A DNA stretch of 64,000 bases from Cycas panzhihuaensis (lineage: Eukaryota; Cycadophyta). Location of the stretch: contig CM041465.1 in NCBI GenBank assembly GCA_023213395.1, positions 141,553,741-141,617,740 on the forward strand, written 5' to 3'. Positions 1 to 11,185 of the stretch are shown piece by piece. Both the position numbers and the translations under genes were made by a program. Below the pieces are notes generated by a model. The model saw nothing but the letters and a program-made list of their open reading frames with translations, did no database searches and was not told the DNA's origin. Within the stretch, counting starts at the first letter, position 1, and every line of letters begins with the position of its first letter.

Positions 1-2471
1 AATAATGAAAGTGTATTTTCTTATAAATGATTTATGAAATTTTATAAAAGATGGATATGAACCAAGTGTTAAAGAATACATCAAAAAGAATAATAAAGCC
101 TTATCCCTAATGTTTTATGCAATAGATGATAAAATATTTTCTAGTACAAGTGAGTTAACTACTTCCAAATTTGTATGGCATACCTTAGAATCAATTTATG
201 GGGGAAATACTTTGGAATTAAATGTCAATAATTACATTGATGATACTTTTGATGTGAGATAGATGATAGAGTAGGTGAACTTTGATGACAAGACTAATGT
301 TGTATGTACTAGTGTAGACTTCGATAAAATCGATAACTCTAATGTCGTCACATTTCACAAATTGTATGTACCTTAGACACGATTAATGGAAAAGACAAAA
401 CAAAGCTCTCTTACTCATTTGAATCAAGTCATACCTACTTGGAATCACTTAAACTACATAGTATTAAAGAGACACATATTATTGAAAGATGATAAGGCAA
501 GTTGATGACCACTTCACGCATGATGATAAAACTAAAGGTCAAGTATTCAAATTTTTCCTTGAGTATAAGTATCATAAGTTTAAAGAGAAATTAAAGATGT
601 ATGTGATGACCATTAAGGGGGAGAATGTTGGGTTAATGCTCATCATATAACCTTATATTGGAAATATACAGTCACACATGCATTCATTGTAAGGTATAAA
701 AGTATATTTTTTATTATAAGTGGTTTATTATTTTATATTAATTTGAATTTGGGTTGAGTTTGGCTTCTGCCCTCCTCTTGCATATTTATTCTTTGGGGGC
801 AAAACCCCTAGTGTTCTTTAACACCACCATCATAAAGGATATTTGATGTACTCTTCTTCAACATGACATGAATATGATATGATTTTGGGTCTCAATATGG
901 ATTAACCGTACATTCATCTACTCTGATCTTGTCTCTAATAACGAACATAAATTTATTCCCAAAGAAAAGAAAGAAATTGGATGACAAAAGTATAAAATGC
1001 ATTTTTGTAGGATATGTACTTGAATATAAATCATATAAGGTGTATGATCCTTTGGGAGATACGTATATTCCTCTCAGGATGTGATATTTATAGAGGATAA
1101 CCAAGACTTGGACCTGTTATAACTTTAGTGTCTTACAATGATGATATTCGGTATGCGAAAGTACCTCTTGTACTAATTATGGACATTTCTATTTCATTAA
1201 CCTCCTATTCTCTAAGTCCTTCATTAGCTCCTCCAACATCACCTTCCATTTCGACAACTACTTCTACAATACCACCATTATCCTTAAATGACTTGTAAGT
1301 TAAAGTTGTAAGCATCATAAAACTTTTGAAGCAATATTTGCAAGTGATGAAAGATATTCCTCCACCTCTAGTATCTCTTAAGAGGAAATTAAAACTAAGG
1401 CATTTAACAAACTTTGCCTTAATAGCATGAGTTCTTGAAGCTCCTGAGCCTTCCATGTTTAAGGACCAAACATGGGAAGTCGCGATGAATGTATACATGA
1501 ATTCCATCCTTAAGAATGATGCATGGGAGCTTACCGAATTTCCACCTGATAAAAATCCAATTGATTATTATTAGTTGTATAAGATAAAATATCATTCTAA
1601 TGGCTCTATTAAGTGACATAAAGCATGCTTGGTTGCAAAAGGATTTAAATAGCAAGAAAGTATTAATTATAAAGAAACATTTGCCCTACTTGCTAATTTG
1701 ACTACCTTTAATTTGGTTATGTCACTTGCTACCTAGTTCAAATGGTTAGTGTGTTAGATGAGCCTTGAAAGTACTTTTCTTAATGGAGAACTTACAAAAG
1801 AAGTATATTTGAGACAACCTCTTGTTTATGTTATTTCTAGTAAAGAACACTTAGTTGATAAGCTCAAAAAAACTCTTTATGGTCTTAAATAAGCACCTCA
1901 TACTTGGTATGCTAAAATTAATGTCTTTTCTATCATGCATGGACTAAATCATTCATTCTCTAATCGTAATCTCTACATTTAAATGTAAAACAATTTGATC
2001 ATCATCATTATTCTTTATGCTCATAACTTAGAAATCACTAGAAATGATGATAACGGTATTACTAGTCTCCAATAGGACCTGAATAGTAGCTTCGAGATGA
2101 TAAACGTTGGATCGGTTCATTACTTCCTTGTAATTAAAGTATAGAAAAAATTAGGACATATCTTCTTATCATAATCAAAGTATACAAATGAGGTTCTATA
2201 GTAATTCAGAATGAACAACTATAAACCTTTGTATATTGAGAGATTAGTACAAAACTCACTATGGATGAATAAGAAAAACCTATTAATCCCACACTTTATA
2301 GATAGCTAGTAGGGAGTTTGATTTATCCTACTCACACTCATCCAGATATTTCATATATAATTGGGATCTATTCTAGGTTTGTATCATAGCCTAAAATGTG
2401 ATATTGGAAGGCTACTACAAGGATTCTCGAATACATGTGTGATACTTTATAGCTTGGGTTGGATTATAAAC
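1..2471 (+). pseudogene. Oldest Ty1/copia gag-pol relic, 5' part
   Basis: Decayed polyprotein of a Ty1/copia element, readable only piecewise across many stops and frameshifts. Bases 95-214 read like the copia gag helix region (a W-x-x-L-E-S-x-Y-G-G type motif). Bases 890-1100 read like the integrase C-terminus with the family motif FVGY at about 1004-1015. Bases 1460-2470 are reverse transcriptase, with TFLNGEL at 1773-1793 and KKTLYGLK near 1866-1890, where the Gln codon after it is now a stop. The YVDD catalytic site at about 2010-2035 has become a Y-A-H-N-like sequence. The reading resumes at 7411, so Copia-A inserted into it. Nothing recognisable is seen at 500-880. It is certainly non-functional. 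Confidence 0.8.
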
Positions 2472-2923
2472 TATTAGGATTATTAATGTTAGTTTTATAT
2501 TATTGTTACTTTATTCTATCTTTATATCACATGTGTAAATATAAATTTAAGTGATTTAAAGGTTTAATGTTAGAAAGTTTATGTTAATATTTATTTATTA
2601 TGTGACGGTCATTGAAATACACATTTGCCCATTTCAGCGAACTTCTCTTGCTTCTGAATAGCCTCTCTAGATTCTAGGAATTGGTTTGAGAATCTAGGAG
2701 GTTATCAAAGCTTTGTTTCAAAGGCCGATTTATTATATGTAGAGTATGCTTATTAAGGTCTTATGTATAGTTTAAATTAATAAAATCGATATTAGAATGG
2801 TGATTTTTCTTCCCGGAAGGGGTTTTCCACTGTTAAAAGTTGTGTGCGTGTGCGATGTCTTATTTTACTGTGTTTGTTAATCTTCTAGATCATGTGGCAT
2901 TGTGCATGATACATATTCTTTCA
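2472..2923 (+). repeat. Copia-A left LTR
   Basis: It starts TATTAGGATT and ends CTTTCA directly before the primer site. The same sequence recurs at 6953-7410 with moderate divergence, including shared blocks around GTGATTTAAAGGTTTAATG and GGGGTTTTCCACTG. The first dinucleotide is TA rather than TG in both copies. Confidence 0.88.
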
Positions 2924-2935
2924 TGGTATCAAAGC
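2924..2935 (+). other. Copia-A primer binding site (tRNA-iMet type)
   Basis: TGGTATCAAAGC abuts the LTR end. It differs at one base from the usual plant copia site TGGTATCAGAGC, which pairs with the 3' end of initiator tRNA-Met. The contact with the LTR end fixes the left LTR boundary. Confidence 0.88.
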
Positions 2936-2989
2936 ACTGATGCCACGGTTCTCTAAAAGCAGACAATCTAGCCCATCTCGAATACTCTT

Positions 2990-3660
2990 AAGGAGACATG
3001 TGATAAGGTCAACACACATCAATTAGTTATCCTAGAATAGCAATTATATGACCTTAATTATGATGATTTTTTAAATTCAAAGATTTTGTATCTAAAATTT
3101 AACTAATCGATAAAGACCTAGGTAATTATATTAAGACCAAAATTAAAGTAGATGATGATAAACAAATAGTCACACATGTCAAAGACGATGATACACTTGT
3201 TCATCTTGCTATAAACAAATTACCAAAACATTTTAATTTTTTAAACTACCGGACAATAAGCTAGCAATCCTCTTATAATTTTTAATTAGTTGACAAACTA
3301 ATAGAACATCAAATGATGTTAATTCAAACAAGAATATTAAAAGATTTCTCTCAGGCTTTATTTTTCAAAACTAAGCCTCAAAATAAAAATAAACATCAAA
3401 ACAACTTCAACAGTAATCCAAACTTCCAAAAACCTCATAGAGGTTCACCTTCTAACTCTCAAAATAATATTAATTATTCTAGTCTATCTAAATATCAGAA
3501 TACTTCTAATTAGTCTTTTTCAAATTGAAATACTATTAATCCTTCTCAGAGCATTAGTTGTGCTTACTTCTATAAGAAAGGCCATACTATTGACGTCTGC
3601 AGAAGTAGAATAGCTTCAAAAACATGGAAAGCTTCCAAGGGTTTACAAACTCGACCATAA
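2990..3660 (+). pseudogene. Copia-A gag relic
   Basis: Nucleocapsid part of the copia polyprotein. An Asn/Gln/Ser-rich stretch (3380-3513) precedes a CCHC zinc knuckle at about 3557-3603. In the knuckle the second Cys is replaced by Phe (C-A-Y-F then G-H and V-C), so zinc binding is likely lost. The N-terminal capsid part at 2990-3310 is readable only in fragments. It shares frame 1 with the protease and the first part of integrase downstream, as expected for a single copia polyprotein, but is broken by stops. Confidence 0.75.
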
Positions 3661-5102
3661 TCCTAGCCACAAAATCAACCACAATCTCATAATCGTTCTC
3701 TAATGGCAATAACTTCTACATTTATTGCTACAACTAATCAACCACCACAATGGATCCTTGACTCTAGTGTGTCCCATCACATGATAGGACACCAGTAAAA
3801 TTTATCCACTTATCAATCTAAAACTAACTCTAAAGAAGATATTTCTTTTGGAAGTGGAACCCAACTTAAAGTAAAAGGATCGAGATAATGTTACTTTAAA
3901 GGCAGTTCAATAAAGGACATATTCTATGTACTTAGTTTGTTATCAAACCTACTCTCTGTTTACCAAATCATTAGAAAAACCTTGTTGTCGAATTATGGAA
4001 AGATAAATTTATTATTAAAGAACCCTTGATAAATTCGATGTATTTGCTTTGGACACATTGATCATAGTACAGGGTTTTATAGTTTAATGAGTTTACAAAA
4101 TAACAAAACAAAGCCCTTTAGTGCCTTTATAGCTAAATTTGACTCAGTCAATAAACTATGGCATGCATGATTTGGCCATATTAGTTATGGTAAACTTTAA
4201 TACCTAAAAAGACATGACATGGTTCATGGTCTTCCACCCTTAAATACTGTTTATGATGTTTGCGAAGTTTGTGTAACAAGTAAGCAACACATGGACCCTT
4301 TTCCATATAAAACTCAATTCAGAGTGAAAATTCCATTTGAACTTGTTTACTCTAATATATATGGACCATTTCATGTAACCTTATATTCTGGCTCTCATTA
4401 TTTTGTCATGTATATTAATGATTGTTCAAGAAAATATTGGGTGTACACACTTAAGACATGTAGTCAAGTGTTTGACATTTTAATTAAATTTAAAACATTT
4501 GTTGAAAACCAATCAAACTAAAAAATTAAAATCTTCAGATTTGATAATGCCAAATAATACTTAAGTGGTAAATTTACTTCCTTCTGTAAGAGGCACGTAA
4601 TACAATTTCAACATTCTATTGCCTACACTCCTCAGTAAAACAGTGTTGCTGAACATAAGAACCACACTCTTGTTGAGATAACTCGTTGTATGTTACATAC
4701 AAATAATCTTGATCTAAAGTTATGGGTAGAGCAACTACCTACTCCAACTATCTTCTAAACCGCTTACCTAGTAAATGCTTACAAAACGTTACTCTAGAAC
4801 AAAAGTGGTCTGGAAGAAAACCCTCAGTTAATCATCTACGAATCTTTGGAAGTATTACATGGGTACACATTCCTAAAGAAAAACGCAATAAACTAGATCC
4901 AAAAAATCAAAAATATATCTTCGTTGGATACAACGAAGAAAGTAAAGCCTACAGACTTTTAGATCCAGTCACACATCAAATTTTAATTTTATGTGACATA
5001 ATATTTGATGAAGAAGGATCTTCTTCAACCTCTACTTATGTAGAACTTCTAGATGAAAATATGTTAACCAATACCTATTTGGTTAACCCCTCCAACAAAT
5101 AA
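3661..5102 (+). pseudogene. Copia-A protease and integrase relic
   Basis: The aspartic protease is marked by WILDSS at about 3749-3766, followed by SHHM, as in the copia W-I-x-D-S-G-A-S-H motif. A GAG-pre-integrase stretch runs at 4150-4310 with the C-E-V-C zinc-binding pair. The integrase core follows. The first catalytic Asp is replaced by Asn (V-Y-S-N-I-Y-G-P-F near 4348), and the region of the catalytic Glu is broken by a stop near 4638. Frame 0 then carries the integrase C-terminus, 4722-5102, with FVGY and the KRNKLDPK motif. The overall order is typical of Ty1/copia. Confidence 0.82.
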
Positions 5103-5479
5103 GTTGACCCTAAATTATAGAATCTTTATCTACATAAGTCTAGAATTGGACTCTATCTAAACCAACTGAAACAGATTCTTCTTTCCAATCTAGCTCCTCA
5201 GCTCAACCTGTAACTACAGAAATAATTACTAATAAACAGCCCATATGGGTAAAGAAAACACTTTCTAACACTCGATCTAATGTAGGTAATCAACCCGGAT
5301 ACTAGGCAAACACATGCTCAAAAATTACATGCTAACTATGCTTTAATGGCCAAAATAATGGACAATAATGATCCTAAAACCTTTAAACAAGCTAGTAATA
5401 ATCGTGTATGGTAGGAATCTATACAAGTTGAATTTGATTCTTTAAACAAAAATTCAACTTAGGATCTTATATCACTCCC

Positions 5480-6890
5480 ACTAGGAAAAATGTAGTTGAT
5501 TATAAATGGGTTTATAGAACCAAATACAACTCAACAGTAGCATTGAAAAGCATAAAGGTCACATAGTCGCAAAAGGAATTTCTCAAATTGATGGCATAGA
5601 TTATAATGAAACCTTTTGTTGCGAAAATGAATCTGATTAAAATAATTATTGCTCTAACAACCAAATTTGGTTAGGAAATCCATCAAATGGATGTAAAGAG
5701 CAATTTTTTAAATGGTGATCTCAAAGAAGATATCTGTATGACTCAACCACCTAGTTTTATTAACAATCATAATTTAGTTTGTAAACTAAAGAAATTAATC
5801 TATGGATAAAAACAAGCTCCTTGAGCTTGGTACATGAAAGTTGGTGATTATCTAATTCAAATTGGATACACTAGATGTATTAGTGATCCAAATCTTTATT
5901 TCAAACGTGAAAATAAAAATATTACCATTTTAATCATATATGTTGATGATATTATCACCACTGTATCATCAACTAACAACATTTATCACCTTAAAACTAC
6001 TTTAATGAGTAAATTCGAAATGACCAATCTAGGTCTCCTGCATTATTTTCTTGGATTACAAATTTACCAACATGATTCAAAAATAACTATATCCCAACCA
6101 AAATATATTTTAGACCTAATCAAACGGTTTAACATGGAAAATGCTAAACCAGTTTCTAATATGTTACAATTAAGAGTAAAACTATCTACTTATTATTCCA
6201 CACCCTTGTGTGACCTAACTTTATATAGGGAACTTATTGGTAGTCTTATTTGTTTAACTCATACCCACCCTGATATATCCTATGTTGTTACTTTTTGTTT
6301 ACGTTATATGCAAAAACCACATGAATCACATTGGAAAGCTGCTAAATATATACTTCAATATCTTCAAAATACTATTTTTTATAGACTAACTTATCATTCT
6401 TGTAGTAAACCTTTAACCTTAATAGGATATACTGATTCAGATTAGGCAGGCAATACAAATGATCATAAGTCTATATCAGGTTATATATTTTTTCTAGATT
6501 CTTCATCCATTACTTGGTCTAGTAAAAAAATACAAGCACTAGCTCTATCAACGACTGAAGCTGAATATTGAGCACTTGTTGAAGCAAGCAAAGAAGCACT
6601 TTAGCTCAAATCTCTTTTAAATGAAATTAGTATGTCTCCTAACTCTTCTATAGAACTTAAAGTTGATAATCGATGTGCTATTGCTATTGCTACAAATCGA
6701 TTCGCATTCTAGAACTAAACACATCTAATTGCATTAATATTTTATTAAGTAATCTTATTCGATAATATTATTCATTTGTCTTGTTGTCCTCTGGATCTAC
6801 AGATTCTTGATATACTTACCAAGTCTTTGATTGACGTCAAGTTTCTAAACCTATGAGATTTGTTAAAAATAAAAGAAGTCTTCATCAAAG
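5480..6890 (+). pseudogene. Copia-A reverse transcriptase and RNase H relic
   Basis: RT starts near 5480 in broken frames. The longest open piece, 5834-6445, carries an intact catalytic YVDD at 5939-5950, LHYFLGLQI, and the S-L-I-C-L-T-H-T-H-P-D-I-S-Y motif of the copia connection region. RNase H follows to about 6730 with TDSD then GNTNDHKS, an ALSTTEAEY motif and an A-I-A-I-A region. Stops interrupt the Trp and Gln positions, for example at 6445. The domain order and the retained YVDD indicate a once-functional enzyme. Confidence 0.85.
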
Positions 6891-6952
6891 GGGGGTCAAC
6901 ATAATGATGACCTTCTTTTCTATATTATATAAAAGCTAATAGTAAAGAGGGA

Positions 6953-7410
6953 TATTAGGATTATTAATGTTAGTTTTATATTATTATTACTTTATGGTAT
7001 CTTTATGTCACATGTGTAAATATAAATTTAAGTGATTTAAAGGTTTAATGTTTGAAAGTTTATGTTAATATTTATTCATTATGTGAAGGTCATTGAAATG
7101 CACAACTGCCCATTTCAATGGACCTCTCTTGCTACAAATAGCCTCTCCTAGATTCTAGGAATTAGTTCTGAGAATCTAGGAGATTATCTAAAGCATGTTT
7201 CAAAGGTTGGTTTATTGTATCTAGAGGGTATGCTTATTAAGGTCTCATATATAGTTTCTGAAATTAATAAAATCTTAGATTAGAATGGTGGTTTTCTTCC
7301 CCATAAGGGGTTTTCCACTGTCGAACATTGTATCGTGTCAATGTCTTATTTTACATGTGTTTGTTAATCTTCTGGATCCTGTGGCATTATGCATGATACC
7401 TATTCTTTCA
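6953..7410 (+). repeat. Copia-A right LTR with preceding purine tract
   Basis: Second copy of the 2472-2923 repeat, ending ATTCTTTCA. The polypurine tract AAAGAGGGA at 6944-6952 lies immediately before it, which is the expected position for plus-strand priming. Coding sequence of the older copia element resumes at 7411. Confidence 0.88.
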
Positions 7411-7913
7411 TAACAAAGTTGATTCTCCTGTGATAAAAGGATTTACTAATGTTAACTAGGCTAGATGTCAAGATTCATGTCACTCTACTTTAGGGTATTA
7501 TTTTAACCTAGACATAGTTATTGTTTCTTAGACTTATAAGAAACAACCAAATGTTTCTCTCATCCATTGAAGAAGAATACAAGAGAGTTGTATATATAGT
7601 GATAGAGGTGATTTGTCTTCATAGGATTCTTGCAAAGCTTAGACTTAACTAGACTCAAGCAACTCTTCTATACTATGATAATTAGTGTGATGAAGATGAC
7701 CAAGAACTCTATATTCCATGTAAGTACTAAACATATTGAGGTCTATCATCATTTCATCTATGAACATATGTAGAATGGAGAAATTAATCTCATATACTAA
7801 CCAACATAGTATCAAGTTGTAGATATCTTCACTAAAGCACTTAGAAAATCAAAGTTTAAAAGTTTCGGCATGACCTCAATGTCAAACTCAACGAAGTTGT
7901 CATTAAAGGAGAA
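7411..7913 (+). pseudogene. Oldest copia relic, 3' part: RNase H
   Basis: Continuation of the element interrupted at 2471. Bases 7435-7600 read as copia RNase H: GFTNVN, then a C-Q-D-S-x-H-S-T-x-G-Y stretch, KKQPNVSLSS and E-E-E-Y. Around 7680-7860 sits the usual H-V-K/T-K-H-I-E-V-x-H-H-F-I tail. The coding part ends in a purine tract ATTAAAGGAGAA, and an LTR follows. Several stops make it a relic. Confidence 0.75.
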
Positions 7914-8238
7914 TGCTAAAACATAATGACACTTTCATTATATACTTTATATAATCATGTTGCAACTTAATGTTGTATCTCTAGTTGAGGTATCTTCATC
8001 CCTTTCTTGCATAATGGGCTAATCACATTCACCCATTATATTAGCCAATCACATGAGAGCGGAAGTGACATCATACCCCTATAAATCAAGGTCATGTCCT
8101 CCCATCATATATTATTTTATTGGTAAGAGTTGAAACTCTATCAAAATAATATTGTAAGTGTCAACCAATTTGACCCTCATGTTATGTCCATTTAACATGT
8201 GCATAATACCTTGATTGTGTTATGTTTATCTTGCATAC
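7914..8238 (+). repeat. Probable 3' LTR of the oldest copia element
   Basis: Sequence beginning TGCTAAAACATAATGAC directly after the purine tract at 7902-7913 and ending near TTGCATACA. It has a TG...CA form and about 325 bp, a usual length for a copia LTR. No 5' partner is in the window, so the right boundary is an estimate. Confidence 0.55.
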
Positions 8239-8354
8239 AAGATAATATTTTTGATCCTATTGTTGTTTTTAGACAAAGTAAATGCTATGCAAAAAAATAA
8301 AAAATCCTTTAGAAAATACTAAATTTTTTTATATACAATTTTAATTTCCTATAT
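8239..8354. other. AT-rich spacer without recognisable features
   Basis: Short AT-rich stretch between the copia LTR and the 33-bp tandem repeat. No coding signal is seen. Confidence 0.5.
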
Positions 8355-8535
8355 TATTTTTAAGTTCAAAATGGTATGTTATGTATTGTCTTGAAAATCT
8401 AAATGGTACATTTATATACCATTTTTCAAATTAGAATGGTATAAGAATATACAGTTTTAAGAATCAAAATAGTACACAAATATTCCATTTAAAAAATTAG
8501 AATGGTATATTTTATATTTAGAATAATATAAAATG
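8355..8535. repeat. Degenerate 33-bp tandem repeat
   Basis: The core (A)ATGGTA or its variant recurs at 8371, 8403, 8436, 8469 and 8502, that is, at steps of 32, 33, 33 and 33 bases. Each unit carries an AT-rich spacer with TATA-like runs. Five units can be followed, and a weaker sixth may run into 8560. Units are too diverged, and have no unique spacers, to be a CRISPR array. Confidence 0.65.
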
Positions 8536-10337
8536 TACAATTATAAAGCAAAATTGTATGCACAAGTTGAAGAATATATATTATTTTGATTTATGCATAC
8601 CAAAAAAAAATGAGAGGAAAATACAAAAAAAAAAAAAAAAATTGATAAATTTCAAAATTTTGATCAAACAAAAAATTATGTGAGAGCATTTTCAATATAT
8701 TTATAAAAAATAGTATCCCAATTCAACCTCATTTTTTTAAAATCTCTAATTTTAGGGAAATCTTAAAATTCATCAGTTTAGTTAAAAAATGGAAAAAAAA
8801 AAAGGTAAAACTTCAATGAAAACTTGTTAGGTGTAGGTCATTAACAACCATCACTAAGTCACATTCTCATTGGAACTTTCTATATGAAAACCACTACTCT
8901 AAGTTCTTACAATCAACTCCTAATTACCAACATCTCATAAATGGATAGCAACCTAAATCTAATAAACTAACTTACAAAATTAAATAGAGAATTGAGGAAT
9001 ATGAATTTGAAATAATTTTCTTTTAGCCCTTATGGACCAAAATTTGTTAGAAAACCTTTATATTTCTTATGATTAAAATGTTGTCATGTGTGGGATGTAA
9101 TTTAAAACCATAGAATAGTCAAATGAACCTAGTTTTAAGCTACTTTGAGGTGCAATAAATGCTTATTTATACATATACATATTGTTTGTATATGCTTTCT
9201 CTTGGGCCTATCTTGGAACTTACCTTTATTTATAGCCAAAAGTATCTATTTTAAGTAGCAGTCTCAAATTTGACAACTATTTCAACCTATTTCTCTTTGA
9301 GAGATTGATTGTCAACTTACATTAAGCCTCTTATGGCATATGTTATGAGACTTCCGTTGAGAAATGTCAACGTATATAGTTAAAAGTCATGGTTTTCATC
9401 CCTAAGCCTATACCAGCCAACCATCTATGCTACTCCAACCTCGTATATATACTTTGAGCGCTATATGATCTTGCTTGATTGTAATTCTATGGCCATTTAT
9501 ATTACTACATAAAGGTCCATTTACCATTGATGCATTAATTTTTCTAATAATTTAGCACTCTTTGACTTAATTAATATTTAATAATTTATTTTATATGTTC
9601 CTCCTTATAGTGAATAATTTATGGGTTACCCAAGTTACCTTTTTCAACTTCCATATGTATTCATTTCTTCAAATTGGAATTTTAGAAAGTCCCCGAATGA
9701 GTAAACTAAATACTTCATATGGTTTGACATAAAGGAACTCATTTATATACTTGTTGGACATTTCCTTTACTAAAAGTATTCTTATTATTTTAAAGGAGTG
9801 ATGATATGCATACTAGCCAATCATAACCACATTTTATAAAGTTAAATACATCTAAGCACCTTATGCCATAGTGAGCTTTACATGATAACCATAACCAACT
9901 TATCCATCAAGTCAAGCATAAGGCTAAACAAAGCATATCACCCTAAAAATGGGTTTAGTGATGGTTCACCACAAGCCTGATCTAAACCATTATATCATTA
10001 TATTTTCAGAACTCAAAAAAGGTCAGGTCACAACTTCATACCCACCTATGATGTATAGTTTAGGTCTAGTTCTATGCATTGTTCAAGATCTTTAAGTCGA
10101 TTATTCATATCCATCATGACCTCAATTGAGATGAAAACCTATTTAGTCTTATAAGGTTAAATAAATAATCTTTAAAAGTGGATTTAAAATGAGAAAATCC
10201 ATCAATATATTTGATCTCTTAAGAAAAGTCTTAGTCAAATCTAAGTCCACATCTCTAAATCCTATTTCTAATAGTTAATTCATATACCATTCCTATTTTC
10301 ACCAAATTATCTCTAAGCGACAACTGCATTCCCTTAT
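8536..10337. other. AT-rich stretch without recognisable genes
   Basis: Poly-A rich DNA (8580-8800) followed by about 1.5 kb without readable domains on either strand. Because a decayed aRNH of a Tat-group element begins at 10338, this stretch is probably the eroded interior of that element, but I could not find gag, pol or LTR homology. Confidence 0.4.
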
Positions 10338-10735
10338 AGTAGTAATAATTTATAATAATTGGCCAAGACATGGAAACCCTAAACCCTTTACTACTTCTTA
10401 GATCATTAGAGATCATCTTGGCCATATTCTTATGAGCATTAGACTTTTATCCTAGTAGTGACTAATGATATAACTATATATGCCACAATTATAGAGGCCT
10501 TAACCAATGTATTACAAGTTTACTTTGGCTCTATTGTGCTATTTTGGATTTATATTTAGTTGTTTATCATTTAATATAAGTAAATCGGGTCTTTTATCCT
10601 TAACTTCATGCCCTTTATAACACAATTAGGTCCCTACTAACTTAATTTTCTTAGTCTCTATACAACACATCTCTTAAGATCAAGACCTTTGAAATCAATC
10701 AATTAGCTACACATATTTTTGAGATCCCTATAATA
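10338..10735 (+). pseudogene. Decayed Tat-group archaeal-type RNase H, copy 1
   Basis: Relic of the extra RNase H of Tat-group gypsy elements, recognised by alignment to the better copy at 59780. It reads I-Y-N-N then R-H-G-N-P-x-P near 10350-10385, where the intact copy has F-T-D-G-G-S-R-G-N-P-G-P. It then has I-I-R-D-H-L-G-H, A-T-I-I-E-A-L-T-N-V at about 10478-10507 and G-S-I-V-L-F-W near 10520. All three positions matching the catalytic D-E-D are lost (first Asp to Asn). Frames shift at least once. A stop (TAA) falls at the same alignment column as TAG in the other two copies. It lies upstream of the repeated untranslated motif, as in Tat-1. Confidence 0.7.
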
Positions 10736-11185
10736 AAGCACTCCTCTTTCTTATGGATTTTAAACTCATTACAAAGTTTAAGCTTTTGAGTTATTCTTTA
10801 GTATTCATACCTCTATAGAAACAAACCACTACTAAGGCTAAACTATAATGGTCAATCCTCTAAAATTCTTATTCTTTAAGAATAAAACTATGACAAACCT
10901 CCCATAGATATCCTATTTCTTATGGCTTTTAAGCCTTTTATAGTGTCTAGCTTCTAAGCCATTCTCTAGTACTTACCTTTGAAACACAACCACTTAAAAG
11001 ATTAAACTATAATGGCCCATTTTCTGATGTTCTTATTAATGAGTTTAAGCTAAGGGTGGCATTCTTTGATATTTTACTAATGAGGCTAAACTATGATAAC
11101 CATAGCACTGAAGTATTTATCAATGAGGTTAAACTAAGGGTGACATTCTCTAAGCCTTCACCAATAAACCTAAACTATAATGATA
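10736..11185 (+). repeat. Tat-type 3' untranslated repeat block, old copy
   Basis: The motif GAGGCTAAACTATAATGG, or variants of it, recurs at about 10833-10852, 10999-11018, 11041-11060, 11081-11100, 11124-11145 and 11163-11182. Two longer units of about 165 bases (10736-10874 and 10901-11036) share CCTATTTCTTATGG, a TTTTAAGCC-like run and the motif. The same motif is found in Tat-1 at 28.1-28.6 kb and 32.5-33.2 kb and in Tat-2 at 55943-55966, which ties this block to the Tat family. Confidence 0.65.

Larger units (their letters stand above)
2472..7410 (+). mobile_element. Copia-A, complete but decayed Ty1/copia element
   Basis: A 4.9-kb LTR retrotransposon with two LTRs of about 455 bp, a tRNA-iMet-type primer site, gag, protease, integrase, RT and RNase H in copia order, and a purine tract before the right LTR. 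It lies inside the RNase H part of an older copia element, whose coding sequence is seen on both sides. The flanks (TAAAC on the left, TAACA on the right) do not form a clean 5-bp target duplication. Numerous in-frame stops mean it is dead. LTR differences are scattered substitutions and small indels, which points to an old insertion. Confidence 0.9.

Noticed and set aside
8355-8535. CRISPR-like regular repeat
   Set aside because: Units are contiguous, diverged and AT-rich, without unique spacers or neighbouring cas genes, in plant DNA.
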